A DNA stretch of 24,705 nt from CALMFQ01 sp964495595 (GTDB lineage Bacteria > Pseudomonadota > Gammaproteobacteria > Burkholderiales > SCOH01): NCBI GenBank assembly GCA_964495595.1, contig CAZBWH010000046.1, positions 1 through 24,705 on the forward strand. Reading direction: 5' to 3'. The position numbers and the translations under genes were made by a program. The notes below the pieces were generated by a model. That model had not been told where the DNA came from. It was given only the letters and a program-made list of their open reading frames with translations, and ran no database searches. Numbering within the stretch: position 1 is the first letter of the stretch; every line of letters starts with the position of its first letter. This document shows, piece by piece, positions 15,089-23,600 of this stretch.

Positions 15089-16584
15089 TGTCTTGGCGTT
15101 CATTGGCCTGGCGGGCGTTACTGGCTCTGGGGCTGGGGGCAGGCAGCGTTTTTGGCTTTGCGCCGTTTTCCTTTTATTTGTTGCCCGTCCTGACGCTTGC
15201 CGGATGGTTCTGGCTGGTGCGCGATCTTGCTCCCCGTGAGTCCGCTTGTTTGGGTGGTTTGTTCGGATGGGGTTACTTTGGAGTGGGGATCGGCTGGCTG
15301 TATATCAGCCTCAGCCATTACGGAGGTATGCCTGTCGGACTGGCTTTGCTCGCGGTGGGTGTGTTCGCCGGTTATCTGGCGCTCTTTCCTGCCCTGGCGG
15401 GGTGGGTGGCGGCACGGGTGAGCAGCCGGCCGCTGGTGCGCCTGTGGGTCTTGCCGGCGGCATTGGCACTGACAGACTGGTTGCGCGGCTGGGTATTCAG
15501 CGGGTTTCCCTGGCTGAGTGCTGGCTATTCCCAGGCACCGGACGGCTGGCTGGCTGGATATTTCCCGCTGCTGGGCGTGTACGGTGTGACATTGCTGACG
15601 GCGTTGCTTGCCGCAGGGCTTGCGAGCCTGTGGCTGCCAGCCCTGCGGCAGCCGCAGCGCATCAGTGTAATCGCGATGATGTTGCTGACTGCGGCGGGCG
15701 GGGTGATGCTGGGGCGGGTGAACTGGACGCACCCCACTGGCGGCGAGGTGTCCGTGGCACTGTTGCAAGGCAACGTCCCGCAGGATCGCAAGTGGCAGGA
15801 AAGCTCGCTGATCGATACGCTGGACCGGTATCGCCGGCTGGTGTTGTCCGCGCGACAGCAACTGATTGTGTTGCCGGAAACCGCCTTGCCTCTGTTTTTA
15901 AGTGATATTCCGGCCGGCTATCTGGAACAGTTGCGTGCCCACGCACTGTCGGTGGGCGGGGATGTCCTGCTGGGCGTCCCGGCGCTGGCTGCTGGAGGGC
16001 AGCAGTATCACAATACGGTAACCAGCATGGGCGTGTCGGGAGGGCAGTCCTACCGCAAGATCCACTTGGTGCCGTTTGGCGAGTTCATTCCGTTCAAGTC
16101 CCTGCTTGGGACGGTGTATCAGTCACTGAACATTCCGTTGACCGATTTTGCTGCAGGCAGTCTACAGCAACCCTTGCTCGAAGTGGCTGGCCAGCAGGTG
16201 CTGGTCAATATCTGTTACGAGGATGTTTTTGGAGAAGAGCTGGCCGGCCGCGCAAGAACGGCGACACTCCTGCTGAATGTGACCAACGACGCCTGGTACG
16301 ACCGGTCTCCTGCGGCGATGCAGCACCTGCAGATCGCCCAGGCTCGCTCGCTGGAGCTGGGGCGTTACATGTTGCGGGCGACCAACACCGGCATGACGGC
16401 CATTATCGATCATCGTGGGCATTTACAGCGCCTTGCGCCCTGGTTCACCGAAATGGCTCTGACCGGTACCGCCAAGGGGTTCACCGGCATCACGCCTTAT
16501 ATGCGTTGGGGTAACGGGCCTGCAGTGATGGTGATGGTATTGATGCTGGCTATCGGCTGGCGCATCAGCCGGAGTGCTGCATAG
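15088..16584 (+). CDS. lnt: Apolipoprotein N-acyltransferase Lnt
   Basis: Lnt (498 residues) adds the third acyl chain to the N-terminal cysteine of lipoproteins in the inner membrane. Residues 1-210 hold several hydrophobic segments. The C-terminal nitrilase-type domain carries the catalytic triad Glu264 (VLPETALPLF), Lys324 (YRKIHLVPFGEFIPF) and Cys376 (NICYEDVFGEE). ATG 15088 overlaps the corC stop (TGATG) and is preferred over the in-frame TTG one codon earlier. Its activity would matter for the Wza-like lipoprotein encoded downstream. Confidence 0.97.
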   Translation: MSWRSLAWRALLALGLGAGSVFGFAPFSFYLLPVLTLAGWFWLVRDLAPRESACLGGLFGWGYFGVGIGWLYISLSHYGGMPVGLALLAVGVFAGYLALFPALAGWVAARVSSRPLVRLWVLPAALALTDWLRGWVFSGFPWLSAGYSQAPDGWLAGYFPLLGVYGVTLLTALLAAGLASLWLPALRQPQRISVIAMMLLTAAGGVMLGRVNWTHPTGGEVSVALLQGNVPQDRKWQESSLIDTLDRYRRLVLSARQQLIVLPETALPLFLSDIPAGYLEQLRAHALSVGGDVLLGVPALAAGGQQYHNTVTSMGVSGGQSYRKIHLVPFGEFIPFKSLLGTVYQSLNIPLTDFAAGSLQQPLLEVAGQQVLVNICYEDVFGEELAGRARTATLLLNVTNDAWYDRSPAAMQHLQIAQARSLELGRYMLRATNTGMTAIIDHRGHLQRLAPWFTEMALTGTAKGFTGITPYMRWGNGPAVMVMVLMLAIGWRISRSAA

Positions 16585-16664
16585 CCGTTGGCCATGCAGC
16601 CGCGCGGGTGGCTGGGCTGCGGGCCGGACACGACCCTGTTCCATCAAGCCTGTGTGTCTTGCGA

Positions 16665-16688
16665 AGCCTTGCCGGCTGTGGTTTTTTT
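16665..16688 (+). terminator. Weak candidate terminator after lnt
   Basis: A short AGCC/GGCT stem (16665-16668 with 16674-16677) is followed four bases later by seven T (16682-16688). The stem is only 4 bp, so this is tentative. Seven G follow the T run immediately. Confidence 0.3.
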
Positions 16689-16706
16689 GGGGGGGCGGAG
16701 TTCGTT

Positions 16707-16726
16707 AAACCATTCCTTAATGGCTT
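16707..16726 (-). terminator. Inverted repeat at the carbonic anhydrase stop codon
   Basis: On the minus strand AAGCCATT pairs with AATGGTTT (one G-U pair) around an AAGG loop, overlapping the stop codon. No clear T run follows on that strand, so terminator function is uncertain. Confidence 0.35.
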
Positions 16727-17436
16727 GATTTGAGCAGCCGTCCCTGTTTGAGCATCGTACGGATCGTGTCTGGATCCGTTTCACCATTGATATTGGTTAC
16801 CAGCAGCTTGCCATAACCGGCTTTCAGGTCGTTGCGAAAATCGTAGAACGCACCGATCACGGCCAGTTTGCCGCCTGCCAGCTCCGGTGCATATTTTTGC
16901 ATCGCCTGGTCAACCTGCTGATTGACGTTCAGTAGCACACCATCCGTTACGTCGATCCCTTTTGGAATGGTGATGGTATCCAGTTCCTTCTTGATGGCCG
17001 GCTCTATCCCGCTGTAATCGCCGGTTGCGGCCTTGATGGCGCCGCAGGCAGCGTGGCCGATGATGATCAGTAGTGGCGTGTTCAGATGCCGGACGCCATA
17101 TTCAACCGAGCCTTCCGTTGTGGCCATCTGATTGCCGATATTGCGCACCATGAACAGGTCATTGTCAGGCGAGCGATGAAAGTCGTTTTCATGTACGCGA
17201 GAATCGGCGCAGGTGACAACCGTTGCCCGTGGCGTTTGCTTGTCGGCAAATTTGCGAAAATGTCGAGCCGGGGTTGTCCGGCTATAGCGGGCGTTGCTTT
17301 GCATGATGGTGGCGACCACGCCGCGTACCTGTGACGGAACATCAACGTGTTGCGCCGGGGCGTGGGAATCACTGGCCTGTGCCAATGGCATGGCCAGCGA
17401 CAGGACGAGGGCCAGTGTCAGGTGGCAGGTTCGCAT
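16717..17436 (-). CDS. Exported beta-class carbonic anhydrase
   Basis: This 239-residue protein should interconvert CO2 and bicarbonate. It has the beta-class zinc ligands Cys76 and Asp78 (CADSR, 76-80) with Arg80, and His128 and Cys131 (GHAACGA). FMVRNIGN (95-102) is also typical. The N-terminus (MRTCHLTLALVLSLAMPLAQA) is a clear signal peptide, so the enzyme acts in the periplasm. I chose ATG 17436 because GGAAAGG lies about 6 bases upstream; an ATG two codons earlier directly abuts that site. It is convergent with lnt and divergent from the exopolysaccharide genes, and shares no evident operon. Confidence 0.92.
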   Translation of the reverse strand: MRTCHLTLALVLSLAMPLAQASDSHAPAQHVDVPSQVRGVVATIMQSNARYSRTTPARHFRKFADKQTPRATVVTCADSRVHENDFHRSPDNDLFMVRNIGNQMATTEGSVEYGVRHLNTPLLIIIGHAACGAIKAATGDYSGIEPAIKKELDTITIPKGIDVTDGVLLNVNQQVDQAMQKYAPELAGGKLAVIGAFYDFRNDLKAGYGKLLVTNINGETDPDTIRTMLKQGRLLKSSH

Positions 17437-17770
17437 GAGCATCCTTTCCGGGGCGGGCAGTTTGATGCCTTAACCATAGACAGCCAGAGCCTGGCTTGCC
17501 ATCCGGCGCTGCATGGCTTTGGGCGGGCGAAGGGAATGCGCTGCCTGGCCGGCTTGGCCGCGATGGACTGTTTCTTGTTTTTGGTCAGGTATTTATGAGT
17601 ATTCTGTTGTTGAATTGGCGTTGCCTTATATTCGAAATTTAACATGAATTGCTGCTGCATGTGTTCTTCATGATGATGTGCTAGAGTAGTGCGCTACCTG
17701 GCTGGGTGGCCAACCGTTGGTTCATCTGGCAGGGCGCTTGTGGCGCGGATTTTTGAATTTGGGAGAAATT
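17437..17770. other. 334-base intergenic region between carbonic anhydrase and the exopolysaccharide genes
   Basis: This region lies between divergent genes and should hold both promoters. I see no convincing coding sequence. AGCCAG-AGC-CTGGCT (17482-17496) forms a small inverted repeat near the carbonic anhydrase start, and CCAAC-C-GTTGG (17710-17720) forms another 50 bases before the export lipoprotein gene. The stretch 17580-17690 is markedly more AT-rich than its surroundings, as expected for a promoter region, but no box pair with good spacing stands out. GGGAGA (17761-17766) is the likely ribosome binding site of the next gene. Confidence 0.6.
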
Positions 17771-18379
17771 ATGTATCCGTTGGTGAAAGGTATCCTGGTT
17801 TCGCTGTTGGTGGGCTTGCTGGCTGCGTGCGGGACGACATTTCCTACGTATCGGGATGATGGCCAGGCCGCGCCGGCGCGAGATTATCTGATTGGCCCGG
17901 GCGACGGACTGACCATTCAGGTCTGGCGGAATCCCGAAGTCTCGATATCCGTCACCGTTCGCCCTGACGGCAAGATCACGACACCACTGGTCGAGGATGT
18001 GGTGGCCAATGGCAAGACGCCTACCCAGCTTGCGCGGGATATCGAAAAGCGGCTGGCGAAGTATATTCAGGAGCCGATTGTGACCGTGATGGTGTCCGGC
18101 TTCACCGGGCCTTATTCGGAACAGATCCGGGTGATCGGGCAGGCGGCCCGCCCGCAGGCGCTGCCCTACCGGCAGAACATGAGCCTGCTGGATGTGATGA
18201 TCGCTGTGGGCGGGATTACCGACTTTGCCGATGGTAACCGGGCCAGCATTCTGCGTCAGCATGGTGGCCGCCAGCAATTCACCGTCCGCCTGGAAGATCT
18301 GGTCAAGGGCGGAGATCTGGCCGCTAATCTGGACATGCGCCCTGGCGATATCCTGATCATTCCGGAAAGCTGGTTCTGA
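17771..18379 (+). CDS. Wza-like polysaccharide export lipoprotein (XrtA/PEP-CTERM locus type)
   Basis: This 202-residue outer-membrane export protein begins with a lipoprotein signal ending LLAAC, with the lipidated cysteine at Cys20. The Poly_export domain follows (YLIGPGDGLTIQVWRNPE onward), with the segment VRPDGKITTPLVEDV, then a SLBB-like domain from about residue 120 and the ending MRPGDILIIPESWF. It is shorter than E. coli Wza and matches the compact form seen in XrtA-associated loci. ATG 17771 is chosen because GGGAGA precedes it and the signal peptide starts there. It is the first gene of the co-directional exopolysaccharide set. Confidence 0.93.
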   Translation: MYPLVKGILVSLLVGLLAACGTTFPTYRDDGQAAPARDYLIGPGDGLTIQVWRNPEVSISVTVRPDGKITTPLVEDVVANGKTPTQLARDIEKRLAKYIQEPIVTVMVSGFTGPYSEQIRVIGQAARPQALPYRQNMSLLDVMIAVGGITDFADGNRASILRQHGGRQQFTVRLEDLVKGGDLAANLDMRPGDILIIPESWF

Positions 18380-18424
18380 TGATGAACTGAATCGCCGCGG
18401 CTACGGTCGCGGGTGAAGCCTGTC

Positions 18425-18439
18425 GCCGGGAGCCCCGGC
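18425..18439 (+). repeat. GC-rich hairpin between export lipoprotein and chain-length genes
   Basis: GCCGGG-AGC-CCCGGC is a perfect 6-bp stem with a 3-base loop in the 146-base gap. No T run follows, so it is not a standard terminator. It could stabilise or pause the transcript between the two genes. Confidence 0.5.
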
Positions 18440-18525
18440 AATGTTCCGCCACACTTCATTTCAATTTGCGCGCAGACGGTGTGCTCTGCCCGCAGCTGCG
18501 CACGCATGGGAGTAACTGAATCACC

Positions 18526-20073
18526 ATGGCTGATCTTCTGTCGCAACTACTGACATTTTTGCGGGCCGCCTGGATGTATCGCTGGTACGGGCTGCTGCTG
18601 GCCTGGGCGGGTGCGCTGTGCGGCTGGGTCTTTGTCGCCATGATGCCTGACAGGTTCGAGGCGTCCGCGCGAGTGTACGTCGATACCCAGAGCATGTTGC
18701 GACCGCTGATGAACGGTATTGCGGTACAGCCAAATGTCGACCAGCAGATATCGATCATGAGTCGTACGCTGATCAGCCGGCCCAACCTCGAAAAAGTGGT
18801 GCGGATGGCTGATCTGGATCTGAAGATCAAGACCCAGGATGAAAAAGAGGCGCTGCTCGACCGTCTGGCCAAGCGGATTGAAATTCGTGCTGCTGGTCGT
18901 GACAACCTGTTCGAGATCTCGTTTCAGGATGCCAGGCCGGAATCGGCTCGCAATGTGGTTCAGGCATTGTTGACCATTTTTGTCGAAGGCAGTCTGGGCG
19001 ATAAGCGCAAGGATGCCGATTCGGCCCGCCGGTTTCTGGATGAGCAGATCAAGGCGTATGAGCAGCGATTGATTCAGGCCGAAAGTGCCGTGAAGGATTT
19101 CAAGCGTCAGCACTTGGGGCAAATGCCTGAGGATGGCAAGGATTATTACAGTCAGTTGCAGTCGATCGGGATCGCGCTGAACCAGGCCAAGCTGGAGTTG
19201 GCCGAGGCGCAGAAGTCGCGGGACGCGATCAAATCCCAGTTGGTGGGGGATGAACTGGTGGTGATTTCTCCGTCCGATGATGCCGGGACGCAGGGCGTGA
19301 ATCCGGAGCTGGATGCGCGGATCAATACGTTGAAGAAAAACCTGGACGGGCTGCGGCTGAATTACACCGAGCAGCATCCGGATATCGTTGCTGCCAAGCG
19401 GATCATCGAACAGCTGGAAGAGCAGCGCAAGCAGGAGGCGAAGCAGCGCAAGCCGGTCAGCTACAACGCTGGCCAGAATACGGCCATGCAACAACTGAAA
19501 GTCGCTCTGGCTGACCAGGAGGCCAAAGTCGCTGCCCTGTCGGCGCGAGTCAACGAATACTCGGCTCGTTTCAATGCCCAGAAGGCTGCGGTCAATTCCA
19601 TTCCGCAGGTCGAGGCGGATTACACCCAGCTGGTTCGCGATTACGACATCAACAAGAAAAACTACGAGCAACTGCTCGCCCGGCGTGAGTCGGCACACCT
19701 GTCCGGCGAGATGGACGCCAGTGCCAACGTGGTCGACTTCCGCGTCATTGATCCACCGAGGGTGCCGAGTACCCCGTCGGCGCCCAACCGGCCGCTGCTG
19801 ATGTCAGGCGTGTTGCTGTTGGCCATTGGTGGCGGTTTTGCGCTGGCAATCCTGCTCAGTCAGCTGCGCCCGACCTTCAACAGCCGGCGTGAGTTGCGTG
19901 ATGTGACCGGTTTGCCTGTGCTGGGGGTCGTGTCGATGATCTGGACGCCAGAGCAGAAGGGCCGTCAGCGGCGTAGCCTGCTGGCGTTCAGCTCCTGCTT
20001 TGCGGGGCTGCTGCTGGCGTTTGGCGGGGCCATGTCGATCATTGTCTGGATGCCCAAGCAATGGCTGGGCTGA
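18526..20073 (+). CDS. Wzz/GNVR chain-length determinant protein (XrtA-type)
   Basis: This 515-residue inner-membrane protein is expected to control polysaccharide chain length with the downstream kinase. A membrane segment lies near 16-38, followed by the Wzz domain (RFEASARVYVDTQSML). A long periplasmic coiled-coil region (about 160-400) is rich in Glu, Gln, Lys and Ala. A GNVR-like segment (YDINKKNYEQLLARRESA) precedes the second membrane span near 428-450. A further hydrophobic stretch lies near 485-507. The arrangement matches the XrtA-system chain-length family. No kinase domain is fused; the kinase is the next gene, 39 bases on. Confidence 0.93.
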   Translation: MADLLSQLLTFLRAAWMYRWYGLLLAWAGALCGWVFVAMMPDRFEASARVYVDTQSMLRPLMNGIAVQPNVDQQISIMSRTLISRPNLEKVVRMADLDLKIKTQDEKEALLDRLAKRIEIRAAGRDNLFEISFQDARPESARNVVQALLTIFVEGSLGDKRKDADSARRFLDEQIKAYEQRLIQAESAVKDFKRQHLGQMPEDGKDYYSQLQSIGIALNQAKLELAEAQKSRDAIKSQLVGDELVVISPSDDAGTQGVNPELDARINTLKKNLDGLRLNYTEQHPDIVAAKRIIEQLEEQRKQEAKQRKPVSYNAGQNTAMQQLKVALADQEAKVAALSARVNEYSARFNAQKAAVNSIPQVEADYTQLVRDYDINKKNYEQLLARRESAHLSGEMDASANVVDFRVIDPPRVPSTPSAPNRPLLMSGVLLLAIGGGFALAILLSQLRPTFNSRRELRDVTGLPVLGVVSMIWTPEQKGRQRRSLLAFSSCFAGLLLAFGGAMSIIVWMPKQWLG

Positions 20074-20101
20074 TGCAAACACGGAATGCAATACAAGCAG
20101 C

Positions 20102-20107
20102 AGGAGA
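20102..20107 (+). promoter_or_regulatory. Ribosome binding site fixing the kinase start
   Basis: AGGAGA lies 5 bases before ATG 20113. An in-frame ATG at 20086 lacks such a site, so translation most likely begins at 20113 (MSLIEKAI). Confidence 0.75.
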
Positions 20108-20112
20108 CCGGC

Positions 20113-21045
20113 ATGAGCCTGATTGAAAAAGCCATCAACAAGATCGAGCAGACGCGGGAAGCTGACAGCCTGCAGCCGCTATCGCCAGAAGCACCGCCGA
20201 CCGCTCCGGCTCCGGCCAGTGCGCCACCAGTCGCTCCGACTCCGGCAAAACCGGAAGCCGAGATGCCGGCGGCGCGTGCTGGATCGGCTCCGAGAACGGT
20301 AACCATCGACCTTGAGCGTCTGGCTTCGCTCGGGTATATCACGCCGGATATTGAGCGCAGCCAGACGGCTGAAGAATTTCGGGTGATCAAGCGCCCGCTG
20401 ATTACCAATGTGCTGAATGCGGACGATGCTGAACGGCATCGCAATCTGATCATGGTGACCAGCTCGCTGCCCGGTGAGGGCAAGAGTTTCTGTGCCCTTA
20501 ACCTGGCCTTGAGCCTGGCCATGGAGCGTGACAGGACGGTGATGCTGGTTGACGCAGACGTAGCCAAGCCTTCAGTGCTCAACAACCTCGGCCTGCGTGC
20601 CGAGCGCGGATTGATGGATCTGTTGCTCGACCCATCGCTGGATGTCGGAAACGTGTTGCTGAAAACCAACATCGACAAGTTCAGTGTGTTGCCGGCCGGT
20701 CGGCGCCACAAGCATGCAACCGAGCTGCTGGCGAGCGAGGATATGGTGCGGCTGCTGGACGAGATCGCAACCCGCTATCCGGATCGGGTGGTCATTTTCG
20801 ATTCACCGCCTTTGCTGGTGACCTCTGAAGCGCGTGAACTGGCTGCCCACATGGGGCAGATCGTGATGGTGGTAGAGGTCAGCCGGACAACACAGGAAGC
20901 AGTGAACGAGGCGCTGAGCTATCTGGAAGGGTGCGATATCGTCAACCTGTTGATGAACAAGGCCGATGCCAGTCATGGCGATGGGTATGGCGGCTATGGT
21001 TACGGCTATGGTTACGGCCATGCCCCGGCGAAGGACAAGGCCTGA
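20113..21045 (+). CDS. XrtA-associated BY-type tyrosine autokinase
   Basis: This 310-residue cytoplasmic kinase partners the chain-length protein. It opens with MSLIEKAI, typical of the XrtA-locus kinases, followed by a Pro/Ala-rich linker (about 20-60). Walker A SSLPGEGKS is at 117-125, Walker A' LVDAD at 145-149 and Walker B VIFDSPP at 227-233. The C-terminal tail (288-310) is a Gly/Tyr repeat with tyrosines at 292, 295, 297, 299 and 301, the likely autophosphorylation cluster. Part of that tail is encoded by two 12-bp tandem copies. The outer-membrane protein gene starts 31 bases downstream. Confidence 0.93.
   Translation: MSLIEKAINKIEQTREADSLQPLSPEAPPTAPAPASAPPVAPTPAKPEAEMPAARAGSAPRTVTIDLERLASLGYITPDIERSQTAEEFRVIKRPLITNVLNADDAERHRNLIMVTSSLPGEGKSFCALNLALSLAMERDRTVMLVDADVAKPSVLNNLGLRAERGLMDLLLDPSLDVGNVLLKTNIDKFSVLPAGRRHKHATELLASEDMVRLLDEIATRYPDRVVIFDSPPLLVTSEARELAAHMGQIVMVVEVSRTTQEAVNEALSYLEGCDIVNLLMNKADASHGDGYGGYGYGYGYGHAPAKDKA
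20992..21015 (+). repeat. Two tandem 12-bp units encoding Gly-Tyr-Gly-Tyr
   Basis: GGCTATGGTTAC occurs twice in perfect tandem. Each unit encodes Gly-Tyr-Gly-Tyr in the kinase tail. Copy-number change would keep the frame and alter the number of tyrosines. Confidence 0.9.
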
Positions 21046-21076
21046 ATGCGCCGGACGCCGGGAAGGGCTGCTCAAG

Positions 21077-22567
21077 ATGTCACTCGATAGGGTTCGCCGA
21101 TCATGTTGCTGGGTGATGGGGCTGGCCTGGCCTGCACTGGCCGCTGCGGCCACCTGGGATACCCGCCTGTCCGTGCCTGTCAGCGCGGGTCACAGCGATA
21201 ACACCCGGTTGGTAACCGATGCCCGTAAAGAGTCGGATACGTTCTGGCGGATCGCACCAGGCATTTCCCTCAGTGCACAGGCGCCGCGCTGGCGTGCGTC
21301 GGTCAATTATGCCTATTTACTGGAACGGCATCTCCGTGGCGACCGGGATGGCGATAGCCAAAGCCTGACTGCGGCGATGGGGGCCGAACTGGCGCGTAAC
21401 CTGTTGTTTGTCGATGCCAGCGCCGCGATTGCGCAGCAACGTGACAATGTTCTCGACAATACCGGATTCGACACGACCAATCTGCAGGACGTGTACTCCT
21501 GGACGGCTCGCCCGGCCTTGCGCCGCGATTTCGCCAACCGCAGCCGTGCCGAGCTGGCGCTCGCAGTGCGCGGAGTGAATGCGACAGGTCGCAATCAGAC
21601 CGGCAACGGCCTCGGGCAGCGAGCCAGCGTCGTGTACTCTACCGGCGGCATGCTGGATGCGATGCGGCTGGATCTGTCTGCCTCCGATGACCGATTCGAA
21701 TATGCGGACGAAATGCAGAATGACAGCCACCGCAAGCACGCCAGCCTGCGTGCCACGCTGACCCTGTCCCGTCGCTGGCTGCCATTCGCCGAGTACGGCT
21801 ATGAGCAGATTCGCGATGAAAACCTGATTCGCGATCCGGATGACCGCTTCTGGCGCGCAGGCTTCAACTGGAATCCGTCTGCCAGGATGGCGCTGCAAGC
21901 CAGTGCTGGCGAGCGAGGCCTGGGGCAGACCCGTTCCCTGTCGATACAGCACCGCTTGCGCCGGGTGAACTGGTCGGTCAGTTACGTGCAGGATATTCGT
22001 GATGGCCAGCAAGACTATGTCGATCCGGAGTCAATGGCCTTGTTCGAACAGTTGAACACCGGTCTGGCACAGACCGTTCCCGACGCGACCGAGCGGGCTG
22101 CGGTGGCCAATGCTTTTCTGCAGCGCCAGGGGTTGCCGCCGGTGACCTTGCTGGGGAACCGGCACTATCTGGACCGCAACTGGAGCGTCAACCTGGGTTA
22201 TGCCAGCGTGAAAAGTCGGACCGGAATGACTTTTTACTGGCGTGATTCAAGCGTGGCCGGGCTGTCGCGGATCGGGGCCGTGCAGGGTGCGGAAGACCAT
22301 GTGCGACAGCAGGGGGCGACGCTGGACTGGCGCTACCAGTTGGGCAGGCGGGCCAGTGTTTTTCTGGCGCCGGGCTATACCCGCGAGCAGTACCCATCGA
22401 TCGGTCTTGCTACCCGCAGCGTTCAACTGCGCACCGGCGTAGCGTATTCGTTGGGCCGGCATGTGACCGGAACGGCCGAACTTCGCCGAATCGACAAATC
22501 GGCATCGGACGAAACGCGTGAATTTACCGAAAATTCGGCGTTACTGTCGCTGATTGCTTCCTTCTGA
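21077..22567 (+). CDS. PEP-CTERM-system-associated outer-membrane protein (TIGR03016-like)
   Basis: This 496-residue protein has a signal peptide ending near ALAAA (about residue 25) and then a sequence of alternating polar and hydrophobic residues typical of a beta-barrel. Strand-like segments, many Arg/Trp/Tyr residues and the final phenylalanine (LLSLIASF) fit an outer-membrane protein. Family assignment rests mainly on this character and on position in the locus, between the kinase and the ATPase, where TIGR03016 members occur. Its function is unknown; a role in export or anchoring of the polymer is inferred. ATG 21077 is chosen because GGAAGG lies upstream and it places the signal peptide at the N-terminus. 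Confidence 0.82.
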   Translation: MSLDRVRRSCCWVMGLAWPALAAAATWDTRLSVPVSAGHSDNTRLVTDARKESDTFWRIAPGISLSAQAPRWRASVNYAYLLERHLRGDRDGDSQSLTAAMGAELARNLLFVDASAAIAQQRDNVLDNTGFDTTNLQDVYSWTARPALRRDFANRSRAELALAVRGVNATGRNQTGNGLGQRASVVYSTGGMLDAMRLDLSASDDRFEYADEMQNDSHRKHASLRATLTLSRRWLPFAEYGYEQIRDENLIRDPDDRFWRAGFNWNPSARMALQASAGERGLGQTRSLSIQHRLRRVNWSVSYVQDIRDGQQDYVDPESMALFEQLNTGLAQTVPDATERAAVANAFLQRQGLPPVTLLGNRHYLDRNWSVNLGYASVKSRTGMTFYWRDSSVAGLSRIGAVQGAEDHVRQQGATLDWRYQLGRRASVFLAPGYTREQYPSIGLATRSVQLRTGVAYSLGRHVTGTAELRRIDKSASDETREFTENSALLSLIASF

Positions 22568-22581
22568 GTGCGATATCTGCC

Positions 22582-23580
22582 ATGTACGAATCCCATTATC
22601 GATTGAGTGCCAAGCCTTTCCAGTTGACCCCTGACCCCGGTTTTTATTTTGGCAGCAAGGGGCATCGACGGGCGATGTCCTATCTGGAATACGGCCTGCA
22701 TCAGGGAGAGGGCTTCATTGTCGTTACCGGTGAAATCGGTGCTGGTAAAACCACCCTGGTTCGCAATCTGCTACGAAAATTGCCCGGTGACAAGATCGTT
22801 GCTGCCCATCTGGTTTCGACCCAGCTGGATTCCGACGACATCCTGCGCATGATCGGTGCCGCATTTGGCCTTAGCGATCTGGAGGGTAACAAGGTCCGGG
22901 TGCTGCAATGCATCGAAGCCTTTTTGCGCCAATGCGCATCGCGGCAGCAGCGCGCCCTGCTGATCGTTGACGAGGCGCAAAACCTGTCTGCCAAGGCGGT
23001 TGAAGAGCTGCGGATGTTGTCCAATTACCAGTCCGGTGAAAAGCCGCTGTTGCAGAGCTTTCTGCTGGGGCAGCCGGAATTCCGCGACACCCTTCGCGGA
23101 GAAGATTTGCTGCAACTGCGCCAGAGGGTGATTGCCTCATATCACCTCGGTGCGATGGACGAGGCGGAAACCCGCCAGTACATCGAGCATCGGCTGCATC
23201 TGGCTGGCTGGTCGGGGCCCGCGCTGTTTACCGAGGATGCCTACCGGGAGATTTTCCGCTTCACTCGTGGCATCCCGCGCATGATCAATACTTTGGCGGA
23301 TCGTCTGTTGCTGATGGGCTATCTGGATGACCTCAGGCTGATTGATGCCACGCATGTCATACAAGTGGTGGACGATATGCGGCAGGAGATGGCGTTTGTC
23401 GATCCGGATGATCTGGTGCAGCCCGAGCGTACGCCAACGCGGGCCAGCCAGAATACCCAGTTGCAGCTTGAGCTGTTCGGCGAGCGATTGGCCCGGCTGG
23501 AAGAATCGGTCGGCAATGTGTTGCGGCTGACCCGCCAGGTGCTCGATCTGCATGGCAAGCGCCCAGGCGGACCGGGTTGA
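22582..23580 (+). CDS. XrtA-associated AAA ATPase (GspA/ExeA-like)
   Basis: This 332-residue protein begins MYESHYRLSAKPFQLTPDP, a hallmark of ExeA/GspA-type ATPases. It has Walker A GEIGAGKT at 50-57, Walker B LLIVDEAQ at 126-133, LRMLSNYQSGEKPLLQSFLLGQPE downstream and a GIPRMIN segment in the lid. The C-terminal 60 residues include a heptad-like stretch (LELFGERLARLEESVGNVLRL) that could form a coiled coil. ExeA family members remodel peptidoglycan for secretin assembly; here the role is unknown but tied to the exopolysaccharide/XrtA locus. It has no membrane segment. The stop lies 20 bases before the deacetylase start. Confidence 0.92.
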   Translation: MYESHYRLSAKPFQLTPDPGFYFGSKGHRRAMSYLEYGLHQGEGFIVVTGEIGAGKTTLVRNLLRKLPGDKIVAAHLVSTQLDSDDILRMIGAAFGLSDLEGNKVRVLQCIEAFLRQCASRQQRALLIVDEAQNLSAKAVEELRMLSNYQSGEKPLLQSFLLGQPEFRDTLRGEDLLQLRQRVIASYHLGAMDEAETRQYIEHRLHLAGWSGPALFTEDAYREIFRFTRGIPRMINTLADRLLLMGYLDDLRLIDATHVIQVVDDMRQEMAFVDPDDLVQPERTPTRASQNTQLQLELFGERLARLEESVGNVLRLTRQVLDLHGKRPGGPG

Positions 23581-23586
23581 GGCTGC

Positions 23587-23592
23587 AGGGAG
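23587..23592 (+). promoter_or_regulatory. Ribosome binding site of the deacetylase gene
   Basis: AGGGAG lies 8 bases before ATG 23601. It supports this start over a TTG at 23577 that overlaps the previous stop codon. Confidence 0.7.
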
Positions 23593-23600
23593 TTATTGTG

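Noticed and set aside
17418..17660. 80-codon minus-strand open frame upstream of the carbonic anhydrase gene
   Set aside because: It overlaps the carbonic anhydrase start region in another frame, has no family motif or convincing ribosome binding site, and falls mostly in the AT-rich promoter region.
17727..17741. Sigma-54-like element TGGCAGG-N4-TTGT ahead of the exopolysaccharide genes
   Set aside because: The -24 half looks good and PEP-CTERM systems are often linked to RpoN regulators, but the invariant C of the -12 GC is a T here. Not strong enough to call.
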